A stretch of 6,559 nucleotides of DNA from an uncultured Eubacteriales bacterium (GCA_902797515.1 CADBSX010000006.1:1-6559), one strand, 5' to 3'. Counted from the stretch's first letter, positions 1 to 6,170 are shown. Made by a program: numbers and translations. The notes: a model not told the origin generated them from the sequence alone.

Positions 1-9
1 AAGGTCGCT

Positions 10-363
10 ATGAATATACCTTTACTTCTTATTCTGTTTTTGCTCTTCGGCGGCGAAAGGACCGCCGACGTAAGAAATCTGCTCGCCCGCATAGACTTCG
101 CCTCTTTCGCGCCCGTTCTGAAACTTTTAGGTCTCGGCGAAAGCGCGATAGACTTTCTTTCTTCGGAAAACTTCGGAAAGTTGCTCGAAGGCGGAGATTT
201 GAAGAGCGTTTTGCCGGCGATCCTCTCTTCCTTCGGCAAAAAAGAAAAGCCGTCCGAAGAAACTTCGGACGGCGACGCGCCTGTTAAAAACAATTATCTG
301 GAACCTATAAAAGACGTCGCGGCTACCGACGTCGAAGAGGCTCTCGGAAGTTATTTTTCCTGA
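10..363 (+). CDS. Small hypothetical protein with hydrophobic N-terminus
   Basis: I do not recognise this 117-residue protein. Residues 2-14 form a short, leucine-rich hydrophobic stretch followed by charged residues, which suggests a membrane-associated N-terminus or an uncleaved signal, although it is short for a full transmembrane helix. Residues 20-75 look like amphipathic helices rich in L, A, F and G. Residues 76-90 are a charged linker of K, E, S and D, and the last 25 residues are acidic. The ATG has an AAGG five bases upstream, at the very edge of the window, so anything further upstream is unseen. It is the only plus-strand gene and it converges with the HPt gene, leaving one base between the two stop codons. 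The codons for the charged linker also form a minus-strand terminator (see 238-273), which may constrain this part of the protein. Codon use resembles its neighbours, so I think it is real; its function is unknown. Confidence 0.7.
   Translation: MNIPLLLILFLLFGGERTADVRNLLARIDFASFAPVLKLLGLGESAIDFLSSENFGKLLEGGDLKSVLPAILSSFGKKEKPSEETSDGDAPVKNNYLEPIKDVAATDVEEALGSYFS
238..273 (-). terminator. Rho-independent terminator of the HPt/EAL unit, inside the convergent gene
   Basis: Bases 249-259 (GCCGTCCGAAG) and 263-273 (CTTCGGACGGC) form a perfect 11-bp stem around a three-base loop. Read on the minus strand, the stem is followed at once by TTTTCTTTTTT (248 down to 238), the classic U-tract. On the plus strand the hairpin is followed by GC-rich sequence, so it acts only on minus-strand transcription. 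It lies 91 bases beyond the HPt stop codon and entirely inside the coding sequence of the small plus-strand gene. Confidence 0.85.
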
Positions 364-364
364 T

Positions 365-706
365 TTATTTCGCGAGATCGTCGAGTTCTTTTTTGCGCGC
401 GTTTACTTCGGCGAGCAAAGAAGAATAGTCCGTTTCCGTCCTCGCGCGAAGAAGTTCGGTCATTTTGCTTATAGGCTCGAATACGGGCGTGAGCGAAAGA
501 TTGCCGTACATGCCTTTAAGCCCGTGCGCTATCTCGAACGCGCCCGAAAGATCCCCGCTCTCTATCTTTTCGCCGAGCGCGCCGAGTTTGTCGTCCGCTA
601 TCGCGATATTCACGAGCCTTATATAAAACGCCTCGTTATTCATACACCTTGCGAGCCCTTCTTCGGTATTCGCCCCGTACTCTTTAAGTTTTTCTATGGT
701 AAGCAT
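365..706 (-). CDS. Single-domain HPt (histidine phosphotransfer) protein
   Basis: This 113-residue protein is an all-helical HPt module, the phosphotransfer shuttle that carries a phosphoryl group between receiver domains in a multistep phosphorelay in the cytoplasm. The family signature is clear around residues 60-70: AHGLKGMYGNL, with His61 as the predicted phosphorylation site, Lys64 and Gly65 after it, and Asn69. The length is normal for a stand-alone HPt protein. The start ATG follows the stop of the response regulator by three bases. A strong Shine-Dalgarno sequence (GGGAGGG) is embedded in the last codons of that upstream gene, so the two are probably translationally coupled and made together. 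The obvious partner is the receiver domain of that upstream protein. No histidine kinase is present in the window, so the phosphate donor is unknown. The family call is secure; the partnership is inferred from position. Confidence 0.9.
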   Translation of the reverse strand: MLTIEKLKEYGANTEEGLARCMNNEAFYIRLVNIAIADDKLGALGEKIESGDLSGAFEIAHGLKGMYGNLSLTPVFEPISKMTELLRARTETDYSSLLAEVNARKKELDDLAK

Positions 707-709
707 TTT

Positions 710-2404
710 TCAGCCCTCCCTTTTCAGAAGTTCTACGTAAGCCTCTTCGGGAAGAGGTTTCGAAAAATAATAGCCCTGCACTATATCGCAGCCGTCCGCT
801 TTTAAAAGTTCCAATTGTTCTTCCGTTTCCACGCCCTCGGCGACCGTCGGGATCTCCATTACTTTCGCCGCGTCTATCATCAGTTTGACGAGCATATGGT
901 CCTTTTCTCTCTCGCAGATATTGCGGATAAAACGCATATCGAGTTTCAAGACGTCGATCGGAAGATCGGCGAGCGTATTAAGAGAGGAATAGCCCGATCC
1001 GAAGTCGTCCATCTCTATGATAAAACCTTTTTCGCGCAGTTGTCCTACCACTTCTATTATCCGATCGGAATTTTCGGAATACGCCGATTCGGTTATTTCG
1101 AGGTACAACTCTTTCGACTCTATCCCGCTTTCCTCCGCCGTTTTCGCGAGCAATTCGGGAAGATCGGAAATATATAGGTCCACTCTCGACACGTTGACGG
1201 AAACGGGAACGGCGACGCCTCTTTCCCTCTTCGTTCTGCCGACGAATTCCGCCGCCGTTTTCCAGACGTATTTGTCGAGTTCGGAAATAAGTCCGTTGTT
1301 TTCGAGAAGAGGAATAAACGCCGCGGGACTTATAAATCCGAGTTCGGGATGTATCCATCTGACGAGCGCTTCCGCGCTGCATATTTTCGGTTTTTCGCCC
1401 TTTACGGCATATTTCGGCTGGTAATATACTTTGAATTGTTTTTCGGAAAGCGCGTTCGGAAAATCCGCGAGGAGTCTTTCCCCGTAAACTTCCTTTTCGC
1501 GCATCTTTCCGTCGTAAACCGCGAATTTCACGCCGTGCTGACGTATGGAATTGCAAGCGATCGTCGCGCGGTCGAAAATCTGTTCTATTATCTCGTTTTC
1601 GTCGTCCGAACGGTATATTCCTATTCTGACCGTAAGCCTTAAATCGTGCGTTATCGCGTTCGCCGCGGCGGCGAGTTCGTCCGTCCACTCGGAGTAAGTT
1701 TCGTCGCTTTGACTGTCCGCATAAATATAGAAACAATCCCCCGCGAACCTGCACGCTAATCCGCCCGCTTCTTTCGCGAGGTCTTTTATCTTCGAGGCTA
1801 TGCCGACGAGAACCGCGTCGCCGCACGCCCTGCCTTTAAGTTCGTTTATAAGGTGCAATTTATTGACGTTCACGACTATCGCGTCCGTTTTTCCGTCGCT
1901 GACGAAACGCTTGTATCTGTCGGCGTGAATAAAGAAAAATTCCTTTATGTACAGTCCCGTAAGGGGATCGGTCTCGGTGGAATTGAGGATATACCTGTCT
2001 TCGGCGAGTTCGATGGATCTCGATATCCTCGCGAGGATAACGTCGGGAATATCGTACGGTTTCGGAATAAAATCCACCGCGCCGAGTTTAAGACTTTCCA
2101 CTTCCGCGTTTTTTTCGGACGTGAGTACGATGACCGGTATTCTTTTCAGCGCGGGATCGCGCTTTAACGTCTTTAATACCTCGTATCCGTCGATCTCCGG
2201 CATTAAAAGATCGAGCAGGATAAGCGATAAGACGTTTCTTTTTTCGTTTATGATTTCAAGCGCGACGCGCCCGTTTTCCGCGTAAATAACGTCGTATTCG
2301 CCGCCGACCATAAAACCGAGAATTTCTCTGTTTATTTCCTCGTCGTCAACGATGAGTACAGTCCTTCTTATGCTCTTTTCTCTCTCATCGACTATGTTTT
2401 TCAT
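710..2404 (-). CDS. Response regulator: receiver, degenerate GGDEF, active-type EAL (c-di-GMP phosphodiesterase)
   Basis: This 564-residue cytoplasmic protein probably hydrolyses cyclic di-GMP to pGpG under phosphorelay control. Residues 14-135 are a receiver domain with acidic pair Asp20-Asp21, phospho-acceptor Asp65 (in LLDLLMP), Thr95 and Lys115. Residues 137-300 are a GGDEF domain with broken catalytic motifs: the signature is AGDCF at 221-225, so the catalytic Glu is Cys, and the first metal-site Asp is replaced in NVNKLHLIN (179-187). It is probably not a cyclase but may bind nucleotide or mediate contacts. Residues 315-562 are an EAL domain with key residues in place: Glu345 (EALVRW), Asn404, Glu436 (LEITES), Asp466-Asp467 (DDFGSG), Lys487, Glu523 and Gln543. 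I chose the ATG at 2404 because AGAAGGA lies six bases upstream and a consensus promoter lies just beyond; a longer reading frame starting at 2476 would overlap both the promoter and the protease gene. The HPt gene follows three bases downstream. Confidence 0.92.
   Translation of the reverse strand: MKNIVDEREKSIRRTVLIVDDEEINREILGFMVGGEYDVIYAENGRVALEIINEKRNVLSLILLDLLMPEIDGYEVLKTLKRDPALKRIPVIVLTSEKNAEVESLKLGAVDFIPKPYDIPDVILARISRSIELAEDRYILNSTETDPLTGLYIKEFFFIHADRYKRFVSDGKTDAIVVNVNKLHLINELKGRACGDAVLVGIASKIKDLAKEAGGLACRFAGDCFYIYADSQSDETYSEWTDELAAAANAITHDLRLTVRIGIYRSDDENEIIEQIFDRATIACNSIRQHGVKFAVYDGKMREKEVYGERLLADFPNALSEKQFKVYYQPKYAVKGEKPKICSAEALVRWIHPELGFISPAAFIPLLENNGLISELDKYVWKTAAEFVGRTKRERGVAVPVSVNVSRVDLYISDLPELLAKTAEESGIESKELYLEITESAYSENSDRIIEVVGQLREKGFIIEMDDFGSGYSSLNTLADLPIDVLKLDMRFIRNICEREKDHMLVKLMIDAAKVMEIPTVAEGVETEEQLELLKADGCDIVQGYYFSKPLPEEAYVELLKREG
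714..720 (-). promoter_or_regulatory. Ribosome binding site of the HPt gene inside the upstream coding region
   Basis: GGGAGGG on the minus strand lies seven bases before the HPt ATG and is made from the last Arg-Glu-Gly codons of the response regulator. This fixes the HPt start and suggests coupled translation. Confidence 0.75.
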
Positions 2405-2410
2405 TTCCGA

Positions 2411-2417
2411 TCCTTCT
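2411..2417 (-). promoter_or_regulatory. Ribosome binding site that decides the response-regulator start
   Basis: AGAAGGA on the minus strand is six bases before the ATG at 2404. No comparable site precedes the longer in-frame candidate start at 2476, which would also lie upstream of the predicted transcription start. Confidence 0.75.
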
Positions 2418-2431
2418 TGTCTCCGCAGTCT

Positions 2432-2460
2432 ATTATAGTTGATCGCCGCGAAAAAGTCAA
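2432..2460 (-). promoter_or_regulatory. Consensus sigma-A promoter for the response regulator/HPt unit
   Basis: The minus strand has TTGACT (2460-2455), a 17-base spacer and TATAAT (2437-2432). That is five of six consensus bases at -35, a perfect -10 and optimal spacing. Transcription should start near 2425, giving a leader of about 20 bases that holds the AGAAGGA site. The TGA stop codon of the upstream protease gene lies within the -35 box. No terminator separates the two genes, so read-through from the upstream operon is also possible. I see no clear operator beside it. Confidence 0.88.
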
Positions 2461-3740
2461 TCCATTTCACGCGCAAACGAAAGGGCGTAATCCCCTTCGG
2501 TTTTTACCGCCTCGAATATTCTGTCCGAATATCGCTCTACGTTTTTCGTTATTCCTGCGCCGTGGACGCACTCGCCCGAAACCGGCCAGTATATCTTCGC
2601 GGTGGTGAGTTTTATCGCCTCGCCCGTCGCGAAGTTTTCAAACGTGGTCTGCATTATCCCCTTTCCGTAAGTGCGGTACGCGCCGTAATACTCGCTTTCT
2701 TCCAACACTACGCTCACGATTTTTTTCGCGTCGTAATCGAGCGCCGCGCCGATAAACGCCTCGGACGCCGAAGCCGTGCCGTCGTTTGCGAGTATGACTA
2801 TTTTCTCGAAACCGTAAGAGGAATAATCGACTGATTCCGATCTGAACTTCTGCTCCGAGCCGTCTTTGAACCTCGCCAGAGACACCAACGGACGAGAGCC
2901 CGCCGCCGCGTCTATAAAATGCGGGACGACGGCTTGCATTATATCCATATATCCCCCGCCGTTGTTCCTCAAATCGAGTATCAATTTCGTATTTCCCGCC
3001 GCTCTGAACTTTCCGAGCGCGGTCTTTACCTGATACGCCGAACCGTATTTGCCGCCGCCGACGCCGTTGAACGCGACGTACTTTAAATACGCGGTCTTGT
3101 CCGCGAGGGCGAAAACGGGATCGGATATTCTATTCAATCCGAGTTCCCCGTCCGCGTCCGTGAATTTGTATCTGCCGTCCGCGTCCTCGTAGAGAACGTA
3201 GGTTTCCCTGTATTCCTCTTTGGATACCGAAAATTCCTTTTCTTCTTCGCCGTACCGTATCTTCAAACCGAATTTTTCGCCCGCCGCGTAACCGTCCAGA
3301 GCGACCGAAAAACCGTTGAAATCCGAAACGGGAAGATATCCGCCATCCTTTTTTCCGACGGCGACGACGACGCCGCCCGCCGTTATCCCCGCTTTGTCGG
3401 ACGGGGAATTGTACTTCACTTCGACGACGGTAAGGTCTCCGCCCGTAAAGGTGAGACCTATCCCCGCTCTTATTCCCTGCGCGCTCTTTTCGATTATCGC
3501 GTAGTCCTCTTTCGAGTAGTACTGCGAATAAATATCCTTCGACAAAAGCCCGTTCGCCATCAGGGACACGTAATCGTCGTCCTCTTCGAGGTAGTACTTT
3601 TTATAGTGCCTCAATATGAAATCGAGCGAGGCGTAATCGGGCGTGGTGATATTCCTCAAAAAATATCCCCCGAAAAAACAGCCTGCGCCGAATATCGCCG
3701 CCGAGATAGCGGCTATCGTAATTATTATCCGCCTTTTCAT
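2457..3740 (-). CDS. Membrane-anchored S41 carboxy-terminal processing protease
   Basis: This 427-residue protein is a serine protease of the C-terminal processing (CtpA/CtpB/Tsp) family, expected to act outside the membrane on the C-termini of substrates. Residues 5-28 form one hydrophobic signal-anchor helix after a KRR start. Cys21 is not in a proper lipobox, so a lipoprotein is unlikely. Residues 88-170 fit a PDZ domain (GIRAGIGLTF, then NSPSDKAGI). Residues 205-400 are the S41 core: LILDLRNNGGGY at 253-264, catalytic Ser324 in GTASASE, Asp335, Lys360 in YGKG and Gln364, matching the Ser/Lys/Gln set of CtpB. Ser and Lys are 36 residues apart, against 25 in E. coli Tsp and B. subtilis CtpB, so the loop between them is about 11 residues longer. 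The gene starts seven bases after the regulator stop codon with no recognisable Shine-Dalgarno sequence. The substrate is unknown. Confidence 0.92.
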   Translation of the reverse strand: MKRRIIITIAAISAAIFGAGCFFGGYFLRNITTPDYASLDFILRHYKKYYLEEDDDYVSLMANGLLSKDIYSQYYSKEDYAIIEKSAQGIRAGIGLTFTGGDLTVVEVKYNSPSDKAGITAGGVVVAVGKKDGGYLPVSDFNGFSVALDGYAAGEKFGLKIRYGEEEKEFSVSKEEYRETYVLYEDADGRYKFTDADGELGLNRISDPVFALADKTAYLKYVAFNGVGGGKYGSAYQVKTALGKFRAAGNTKLILDLRNNGGGYMDIMQAVVPHFIDAAAGSRPLVSLARFKDGSEQKFRSESVDYSSYGFEKIVILANDGTASASEAFIGAALDYDAKKIVSVVLEESEYYGAYRTYGKGIMQTTFENFATGEAIKLTTAKIYWPVSGECVHGAGITKNVERYSDRIFEAVKTEGDYALSFAREMD

Positions 3741-3741
3741 A

Positions 3742-3750
3742 ATTATATCA
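3742..3750 (-). promoter_or_regulatory. Possible extended -10 element (TGATATAAT) directly before the protease gene
   Basis: The minus strand reads TGATATAAT, a perfect TGN-TATAAT extended -10, and it begins with the stop codon of the upstream regulator. The predicted start point would fall at or just inside the ATG at 3740, so it would give a leaderless protease mRNA. No convincing -35 lies 16-18 bases upstream; a TTGATA occurs only at 21-base spacing. It may simply be AT-rich intergenic sequence. Confidence 0.3.
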
Positions 3751-4797
3751 AGACAAAAGTCTGTAAAGTATCAAAATCAATCTGAAAGTCGTCGCGTCCT
3801 GAAATTTCCTCACGTCGAGCCCCGTCGCCTGTTCGATCTTGTCGAGCCTGTACATAAGAGTGTTCCTGTGCATATACAGTTTTCTCGACGTCTCGGACAC
3901 GTTGAGATCCGATTGCAGAAACTCTTCCGCCGTTTCCACCATATCGGGATCTTCGAGCAATTCTTTCGCGCTGTCGTCGGTCAGAAAATCGAAGTATTCG
4001 CGCAGTTTATAGCGCGGCAACTCTTCGAGCATTTTCACGAGTATGAATTCTTTATACGTCGAAACGGAAGTCTTGCCCTCGAACACGTTGTTCATACGGA
4101 GAGCCGTCGCCGCCTGCGAATAGGACGTCGCCGCCTCGGAAAATCCCTTTACTTCGTTTCCGACGCCCACGCTTATCTTTATTCCGAGTTCCTCTTCGAC
4201 CGACCGCACGAGCAGAAACGCGTAATCGGTCAGAGTCTGCGAATCCGCTTCCCTCTCGCCGCCTTCGCGGAATCTCACGTGCGCGCAAGTGAAATCGTCG
4301 GTCATAACCGACAAGTCGCACGGGCTGTTTTTGAAATTTTCGAGGAAGTTTACCACTTCCGCCGCGCGCCCGTCCGCCGAGTAAACGACGTAAACCGCGC
4401 AGGCGTAATCGGGCACGGAATATTTTTTGACGAATTTCCCGACCTCGTTTTCGTCGCTTTCGCCGAGAAGAACGCTTTTGAGCGCGTCTTTCTTGCTCGC
4501 AGGCTGTTCCTTTATCGCGCCGCTGCCGAGCACCGCCGCGCAAAGAGCCGCGAACGCCTTGTCCGAATCGCTCACGCCGTCTATATATCCCACGTAATCG
4601 ACAGAACCGTATCTGAACGGAAAATAAGTCTTGTTTTTTACTTTGTAAGAGGATATTCTCTTCAATTCCCCGTCGATGGCGTCGGCAAGACCTTCCTGCC
4701 CTGCCGAACAGTATTCCATATCTTTGGTATATACGACGACTTTCTTCCCCGTCTTTTCCCTTATAAGCGCCGCCGCCTTTTCAACTTCTCTGTTCAT
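3748..4797 (-). CDS. PucR/CdaR-family transcriptional regulator
   Basis: This 349-residue protein is a probable DNA-binding regulator of the sugar-diacid/PucR class. The C-terminal helix-turn-helix is typical: residues 299-334 carry NVSETSRKLYMHRNTLMYRL followed by DKIEQATGLDVRKFQD. The region around 203-233 (ISVGVGN, then SEAATSYSQAATAL) matches the degenerate GGDEF-like central domain found in CdaR proteins. Residues 3-90 resemble a shortened diacid-recognition (PAS-like) sensor, starting AAALIREKTGKKVVVY and ending near VGYIDGVSDSDKAFAAL; the ligand cannot be told. I chose the ATG at 4797 because it overlaps the RNase HI stop codon as ATGA, a common coupling arrangement, with GGGAAG nearby upstream; a TTG at 4827 would add ten basic residues and is less likely. 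The gene sits between RNase HI and the protease in one run. Whether it controls its own operon is not shown by the sequence. Confidence 0.88.
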   Translation of the reverse strand: MNREVEKAAALIREKTGKKVVVYTKDMEYCSAGQEGLADAIDGELKRISSYKVKNKTYFPFRYGSVDYVGYIDGVSDSDKAFAALCAAVLGSGAIKEQPASKKDALKSVLLGESDENEVGKFVKKYSVPDYACAVYVVYSADGRAAEVVNFLENFKNSPCDLSVMTDDFTCAHVRFREGGEREADSQTLTDYAFLLVRSVEEELGIKISVGVGNEVKGFSEAATSYSQAATALRMNNVFEGKTSVSTYKEFILVKMLEELPRYKLREYFDFLTDDSAKELLEDPDMVETAEEFLQSDLNVSETSRKLYMHRNTLMYRLDKIEQATGLDVRKFQDATTFRLILILYRLLS

Positions 4798-6047
4798 CGT
4801 TTTTTCTTCCCGTCCTTCACGCCGCAAAAGCGAGCAATATCGTCAAGAGCCTTTTCCGCCTCGCCGCGACCGTAGTCTTTCGTAAAATATTCCGTCCTGT
4901 AACGGTAAAAAGCGTTGAACGCCTCTTCCGTCGCCAAATCGAATCCGTAAGTCCTTTTTTTAAAACGGAAACCGTCTTTTTCCCTGTCGAAAAGCGAAAG
5001 TATCCTGTCGTACTTCACGCCTTTTTCTTCAAGTTCCCCTTTAACCGCCGCCGAAAGTTCCGAAAGCGCGAAAAACAAAAATTTGCCGCACTCTTCGCCC
5101 CCGAAACTCCTTATAAGTTCCGCCGACGCGGTATAGCCGTCGGTTATGTCTTTTAAAGGAGCAAATCCGTAAGCGCGCTCTATAAGTCTGCCTATAAGTC
5201 CCTTATCCCGCGATATCGCCGCCGCGACCGCCACGGCGTAGAGTTTTTCTCCGCCGCCCGCGACGAGCGTCGCCCCTCTCCTTACTTTGACCGCGAGTTT
5301 TTCGCCGCCGAGAGAAAAAACCGTTCCGTCGGGATAATCCTTCCATTCCGCTTTCGGCGCTTGCGCGTGGACGTATTCGCATATTTCTTTATACGCGTCC
5401 TCGCCCGAAACTTTCAGAAATCTTCCCGAAACGGGCATTTCCCTGCCCTCGAAAAGCGCGGCTTTCGCGAGCGAATCGACCTCTTCGTTATAGAGGTTGT
5501 TGCTGTGTCCTTTCACCTTTACGAATTCGACGGTAAGCGCGCCCGAATACTTTGAAAATTCGGAAACGTAATACGCCGCGACCGGACTTTTTGCCGCCCA
5601 CTCGCCTTTCGCCCATTTGGAAAGACCTTCGTAATCGTGATAAATTTTCAGATTGTAAAAACCGTTTACGACCGCCCATTTCGCCGCGGCGAGCGCGCCG
5701 AGGACTTCTCCCGCGACGTTCCTCGACGGTAAAAATCCTTCTTCTTCGCCTTTGCCGCAGAATTCTTCCTTTCCCCCGTCGGGCGAAAAAGCGACCACGC
5801 CGTAAGAATAGCCGTTTACGCCGTCCTCGAAACTCCCGTCCGTATAACAGACGGCGTAACCGCTTTTTAAATCGTTTTCTATCGACGCGTTATAATAGTC
5901 CTCGCCTTTAAGAAACGCACGCGCCTCTTCCTCGGTCGAAAAGGATTTGTATTTATATCCCTTTTTGCCTTCGAGAAAGGCTTTGCAGTCCTCCCAAGAG
6001 CGGAATATCGAATTTTCTTCGCCCTTTGCGGCGTAATACTTTGACAT
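4794..6047 (-). CDS. rnhA: RNase HI with N-terminal hybrid-binding domain and long C-terminal extension
   Basis: This 417-residue protein should cleave the RNA strand of RNA/DNA hybrids in the cytoplasm. Residues 3-48 are the viroplasmin-like hybrid-binding domain (KYYAAKGEE, then SWEDCKAFLEG and YKSFSTEEEARAFL). Residues 62-200 are the RNase H domain with its catalytic set: Asp70 (YTDGSF), Glu114 (NVAGEV), Asp138 (YHDYEG) and Asp191 (EEVDSLAK), plus His181 (VKGHSNN). Two-domain bacterial RNase HI proteins usually end near 200 residues, so about 210 residues are extra. Residues 235-280 look like beta strands (GEKLAVKVRRGATLVAGGGE), and 305-408 look helical, with a FYRYRTEYF motif at 380-388. 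I read this tentatively as a TBP-like module plus an RnlA-type HEPN domain whose RX4H has become Arg384-X4-Thr389. A promoter lies directly upstream, with a weak AAGG eleven bases before the ATG. The gene overlaps the regulator gene by four bases. The RNase H call is firm; the extension is unproven. Confidence 0.93.
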   Translation of the reverse strand: MSKYYAAKGEENSIFRSWEDCKAFLEGKKGYKYKSFSTEEEARAFLKGEDYYNASIENDLKSGYAVCYTDGSFEDGVNGYSYGVVAFSPDGGKEEFCGKGEEEGFLPSRNVAGEVLGALAAAKWAVVNGFYNLKIYHDYEGLSKWAKGEWAAKSPVAAYYVSEFSKYSGALTVEFVKVKGHSNNLYNEEVDSLAKAALFEGREMPVSGRFLKVSGEDAYKEICEYVHAQAPKAEWKDYPDGTVFSLGGEKLAVKVRRGATLVAGGGEKLYAVAVAAAISRDKGLIGRLIERAYGFAPLKDITDGYTASAELIRSFGGEECGKFLFFALSELSAAVKGELEEKGVKYDRILSLFDREKDGFRFKKRTYGFDLATEEAFNAFYRYRTEYFTKDYGRGEAEKALDDIARFCGVKDGKKKR

Positions 6048-6049
6048 AT

Positions 6050-6077
6050 TATTCTATACCTTATAGATAGTATTCTA
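6050..6077 (-). repeat. Direct and inverted short repeats in the RNase HI leader
   Basis: TAGAATA occurs twice on the minus strand, at 6077-6071 (overlapping the -10 box) and 6056-6050 (just before the ATG), 21 bases apart or about two helical turns. Between and across them, TCTATA (6053-6058) and TATAGA (6062-6067) form a small inverted repeat around the AAGG ribosome site. It could be an operator or a weak hairpin; in AT-rich sequence it could also be chance. Confidence 0.3.
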
Positions 6078-6100
6078 CCATAAAAGGGCGAATTTTACAA
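6072..6100 (-). promoter_or_regulatory. Promoter of the RNase HI/regulator/protease operon
   Basis: The minus strand has TTGTAA (6100-6095), a 17-base spacer and TAGAAT (6077-6072), preceded by TGG, so the -10 is of the extended TGN type. The match is four of six at -35 and five of six at -10 with ideal spacing. Transcription would begin near 6065, leaving a leader of about 18 bases before the ATG at 6047. Confidence 0.75.
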
Positions 6101-6133
6101 GCGATTGAAAAAATACTCGCGGTTTTTTTGCCG

Positions 6134-6170
6134 AAAAAGCAAAAAGCCCTCTTTGTCGGAAGGGCTTTGC
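6134..6170 (-). terminator. Rho-independent terminator after the beta-galactosidase gene
   Basis: On the minus strand AAAGCCCT (6168-6161) pairs with AGGGCTTT (6150-6143) across a ten-base loop. The stem is followed by a T-rich run interrupted by GC (TTTTTGCTTTTT). An outer GC pair may extend it. It begins six bases after the TAA stop and separates this gene from the RNase HI promoter. Confidence 0.85.

Noticed and set aside
364..395. A possible plus-strand terminator for the small gene, using the T-run at 389-394
   Set aside because: Only very short, unstable pairing is available before the T-run, so it cannot be supported.
978..1826. A 282-residue minus-strand frame inside the response-regulator gene
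   Set aside because: It overlaps the EAL/GGDEF coding region in another frame and its product is an arginine-rich low-complexity string typical of an out-of-frame reading.
2405..2476. A 24-residue N-terminal extension of the response regulator
   Set aside because: It would overlap the protease gene and lie across the consensus promoter, and it has no ribosome site; the ATG at 2404 does.
2461..3740. A lipoprotein signal in the protease (Cys21)
   Set aside because: The residues before Cys21 are GAG preceded by F, which does not fit a lipobox; a signal anchor explains the segment.
4798..4827. A TTG start ten codons upstream for the PucR/CdaR-like regulator
   Set aside because: The ATG in the ATGA overlap is the normal coupled start, and the extra basic residues match nothing in the family.
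3643..4875. A 410-residue plus-strand open frame opposite the protease and regulator genes
   Set aside because: It is antisense to two genes with clear conserved motifs, its product shows no domain and is rich in R, F and H as expected for a shadow frame, and it has no ribosome site.
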